Below, one piece after another: positions 61,883 through 64,000 of a stretch of DNA of 64,000 nucleotides (position 1 is its first letter; the number at the start of each line of letters is the position of its first letter). The DNA is taken from the NCBI GenBank assembly GCA_963774445.1, contig CAVZFC010000031.1:558001-622000 (forward strand), in the 5' to 3' direction. A program made the position numbers and the translations under genes. The notes beneath the pieces were generated by a model. It was not told the DNA's origin and made no database searches. It was given only the letters and a program-made list of their open reading frames with translations. The DNA is from CAVUQH01 sp963774445. Lineage in GTDB: Bacteria > Myxococcota_A > Polyangia > Haliangiales > Haliangiaceae.

Positions 61883-63295
61883 TCAGGGATTGACCGCGTC
61901 GAAGCGGGTCGTCACCGGCATCCCGGGTCCGGGTGCCCAATGGCCGGCGGCCAGCTCGAGGCGCAGGGCCGACATGTCGAACGCCGCGCTCGCGGTGGTC
62001 AGCCGCGTCGTCCAGGTGCTGCCGTCGGGAGACGTGTCGACGCGAGCGACGGCGCCCGATTCGCGGAAGCGCCAGTAGCGCTGGGCGGCGGCGTCGTAGG
62101 TCGTCGAGGTGCTCTGTACCTGGGTGCCGGCTACCTGAACGGAGACGTCGAAGCTGCCCTCGGTGCGCTCGATGAGGATGGCATTGTTGCCGTTCAGCGA
62201 GACCACCTGGGCGTAGGTTTCGAAGCTCGAGTAGGCGGTGAGGGCCGGGACGTCCAGGACCAGCTCGTTGTCGCGCAGGTCGTACAGGTGCCAGGTCTCC
62301 GCGCCGGCCCAGATCTCGCCGGTGCCGGGGAAGCTGATGACCAGCGAGCCGCCTTCCTCGGTCACGCTGGCGCCGGTGTCGGCCCAGGTGTCGTCCCACG
62401 GCGGGCCGATCACGCCGTCGGCGAAATCGTCGTGGATTCCGGAGAACAAGCAGAACCCGGGGACGGTGGCGGCGGGTAGGTTGAGGTTGTCGAACTGGGC
62501 AGTGCTGGCCGATGCCAGCTGGCCGCCGGCGGCCAGCTGCGCGCGAAGCGAGTCGATCGGGAACGGCACCGGAGCGTGGTCGATCTCGGTGAAGCTCTGC
62601 CCGTCCGGCGAGCTCTCCCAGTAGATCATCCCGGCCTCTTCGCGGATGCGCCAGCGCGCCTGACTGACGGCGTCGTAGACCACGGGGGTCGAGACGATCG
62701 AGGTCCCGTCGGGCGCTAGCGCTTTCGCGTAGAGGCGGCCATCGTAGTAGTCGATCTGCAGGCGGTTGCCGTCGGCGTCGCGCATCTCGAGCGCAGTGTG
62801 CTGGCCACCGACCTGGGGCACTGTGACGGTGATCGAGCTGCCGGTCAGGTCGTAGAGCGCGCGCGAGCTGCGACCTGCCCAGGCGAAGTCGCTGCCGGCA
62901 TCGAGGTGAACCCGGAACAGACCGCCGCTCTCGCTGGCACTGCTTCCGGTGTCGCTCCACTGATCCCAAAGCGGGCCGCGGATGCCGTCTGCGAAGTCAT
63001 CCTGGAGCAGGGCGATGCCGCCGCAGGTCGCTTCGGTGCCGGCATCGGCGCCGACTTGCGTCCCCGCGTCGGGGCTGTCTTCGCCGGCGTCGCCGGTGTC
63101 CTGGCCCGGTGGCTGACAGACGCCCTCCATACAGACGTAGCCGACCGGGCAGCTGTCGCCGGCTCCGCACTGGTAGGTCGTGCCGTCGAAGCCGCTGTGG
63201 AAACTACAGGCCGCGAGGGCCAGAAGGAGGCTGGCGCCGATCGGCAGGGCGCCCCGTCGGGTCAGCCTTCTCCATCGACGGGGCAGCGCGAGCAC
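61883..63295 (-). CDS. Lipoprotein with two LamG-like beta-sandwich repeats
   Basis: GTG 63295 is supported by TACACT six bases upstream. A signal ending LALAAC, a CPVGYVCMEGVCQPP Cys module, and an Asp/Gly-rich linker precede two copies (about 98-275 and 285-470) of a beta domain starting DDFADG(I/V)xGPxWDxxW and ending with a D(S/T)LRxxLAAG strand. Such repeats resemble LamG/concanavalin-type carbohydrate-binding domains. Co-transcription with the GH5-like enzyme suggests glycan binding in the same pathway. Confidence 0.75.
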   Translation of the reverse strand: MLALPRRWRRLTRRGALPIGASLLLALAACSFHSGFDGTTYQCGAGDSCPVGYVCMEGVCQPPGQDTGDAGEDSPDAGTQVGADAGTEATCGGIALLQDDFADGIRGPLWDQWSDTGSSASESGGLFRVHLDAGSDFAWAGRSSRALYDLTGSSITVTVPQVGGQHTALEMRDADGNRLQIDYYDGRLYAKALAPDGTSIVSTPVVYDAVSQARWRIREEAGMIYWESSPDGQSFTEIDHAPVPFPIDSLRAQLAAGGQLASASTAQFDNLNLPAATVPGFCLFSGIHDDFADGVIGPPWDDTWADTGASVTEEGGSLVISFPGTGEIWAGAETWHLYDLRDNELVLDVPALTAYSSFETYAQVVSLNGNNAILIERTEGSFDVSVQVAGTQVQSTSTTYDAAAQRYWRFRESGAVARVDTSPDGSTWTTRLTTASAAFDMSALRLELAAGHWAPGPGMPVTTRFDAVNP

Positions 63296-63301
63296 CGAGC
63301 C

Positions 63302-63307
63302 AGTGTA
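63302..63307 (-). promoter_or_regulatory. TACACT -10-like hexamer, leaderless spacing
   Basis: TACACT on the minus strand ends six bases before GTG 63295. Confidence 0.45.
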
Positions 63308-63470
63308 ACCGACTCATGCGTGGGTTCGGGCCCCCGAATCAGCGGCCGAGAATCACACACATGTCGTCGCGGGTGCTGCGCAGTATGTGCGATTTTTTCA
63401 CTTGCACGGTAGGGGGGCATCCTGTGCACGATCATAGATCTGGTGACGAGCGACGTGTGGAGGGAACGGG

Positions 63471-64000
63471 TTGGCGCTCGCGCGCGGTAAGTCAGGCGAT
63501 CGCGTGCGGCCGGGCGAGATGTTCGGCCGCTACCGACTGCTCGGCCGGCTCGCGACTGGAGGCATGGCCGAGGTGTTCGCGGCCGAGCTCCTGGCCCCCG
63601 GGGGTTTCTGCAAGGCGATGGTCATCAAGCGGGTGCTGCCGCACCTGGCCGAGAACCCCCGAGTGCTCGAGATGTTCATGGAAGAGGCGCGGGTGGCGGC
63701 GCGCCTGTCCCACGTCAACGTCTGCAGCGTGTTCGAGCTCGGCGACGTCGACGGCGAGTTCTACATCGCCATGGAGTACCTGCGCGGGGTTCCGCTGACG
63801 GCGCTGTCGAGGGCCGCGGGTCCGTTGCCGCCGCGGGTGGCGGCGGGCATCCTGGCCCAGGCCTGCGAGGGGCTGCACTACGCCCACGAGCAGCGCGACA
63901 GCGACGGCAACCTGCTCGGCCTGGTCCACCGCGACGTCTCGCCGCACAACCTGTTCCTCACCGCCGACGGCGTCCTCAAGGTGCTCGACTTTGGCATCGC
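63471..64000 (+). CDS. Ser/Thr protein kinase (3' partial)
   Basis: GGAGGG (63459-63464) stands six bases before TTG 63471, giving an N-terminal MALARGKSGDRVRPGEMFG; ATG 63519 is the in-frame alternative. The kinase domain is normal up to the window end: Gly loop GRLATGGMAEV, ATP Lys in MVIKRV, the helix C Glu in FMEEARVAARL, catalytic loop VHRDVSPHN and the DFG of LDFGIA in the last codons. It is a second kinase of the same myxobacterial type as the one at 3533-5395. Confidence 0.9.
   Translation, partial: MALARGKSGDRVRPGEMFGRYRLLGRLATGGMAEVFAAELLAPGGFCKAMVIKRVLPHLAENPRVLEMFMEEARVAARLSHVNVCSVFELGDVDGEFYIAMEYLRGVPLTALSRAAGPLPPRVAAGILAQACEGLHYAHEQRDSDGNLLGLVHRDVSPHNLFLTADGVLKVLDFGI

Overview
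The window is a stretch of very GC-rich chromosome with dense genes, no tRNA, rRNA, insertion sequence or CRISPR array that I can see. The gene content points to Myxococcota (predatory/soil Deltaproteobacteria in the old sense): eukaryotic-like Ser/Thr kinases (3533-5395, 63471-end), a C-terminal MYXO-CTERM type anchor (8536-9915), many lipoproteins of unknown function with Cys-rich or Gly-rich linkers, an FHA protein, a TonB/receptor pair of myxobacterial style, and a large multiheme cytochrome cluster. The exact genus cannot be read from the sequence.

Layout. 1-16.7 kb: a diiron ferritin-like protein (cut by the window edge), lipoproteins, a Ser/Thr kinase with a C-terminal DUF4388-like region coupled to an APC permease, a GNAT, an SRPBCC protein, a metzincin-like MYXO-CTERM protein, an M14 carboxypeptidase, a beta-propeller lipoprotein, an OmpA-type protein, an alpha/beta hydrolase and an ArsB/NhaD-like transporter. 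Three of these genes (GNAT, propeller, OmpA) carry an apparent +1 frameshift. 16.7-21.9 kb: a DUF4157 protein of about 1225 residues with a zinc-phospholipase-C-like core and three C-terminal beta repeats, its small partner gene, and a PhyH dioxygenase whose 3' end is joined to the remnant of an NAD-dependent epimerase. 22-28.5 kb: small housekeeping and signalling genes (cyclophilin, GNAT, FHA-arrestin plus hemerythrin pair, HExxH membrane protein, DUF423, TerB-like).

28.6-36.0 kb: a minus-strand heavy-metal efflux operon (Cys-rich secreted protein, TolC-type channel, CusB-type adaptor, CusA-type RND pump, DUF3347-like lipoprotein). 36.0-38.6 kb: TMEM165/GDT1 protein, HtrA protease, lipoprotein.

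38.8-47.7 kb is the most striking part: seven plus-strand genes, tightly packed with ATGA/GTGA overlaps, encoding a decaheme OmcA/MtrC-family lipoprotein, a lipoprotein with 11 CxxCH and 2 CX4CH motifs, a tetraheme NapC/NirT protein, a two-helix protein with an acidic repeat tail, an outer-membrane beta-barrel-like protein, a 13-heme cytochrome and a 27-heme cytochrome. Counted by motif this is up to 67 c-type hemes in one operon. It has every layer needed for a trans-envelope electron conduit (inner-membrane quinol oxidase, periplasmic wire, candidate porin, surface lipoprotein), so extracellular or inter-cellular electron transfer is the obvious inference.

48-64 kb: small exported proteins, a TonB protein overlapping an outer-membrane receptor that itself carries a TonB C-terminal-like domain, a CPA-type antiporter fused to a PTS EIIA-like domain, an MFS transporter, a hybrid PAS histidine kinase, an EamA transporter with a very His-rich tail, a GH5-like lipoprotein paired with a two-repeat lipoprotein, and a second Ser/Thr kinase cut by the window end.

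A recurrent regulatory feature is a TA-N3-T hexamer placed 6-7 nt before the start codon of many first-in-operon genes on both strands, the architecture of leaderless transcripts; other genes (HtrA, FHA protein, end kinase, small membrane proteins) instead have clear Shine-Dalgarno sequences. This pattern also settled many GTG/ATG start choices.
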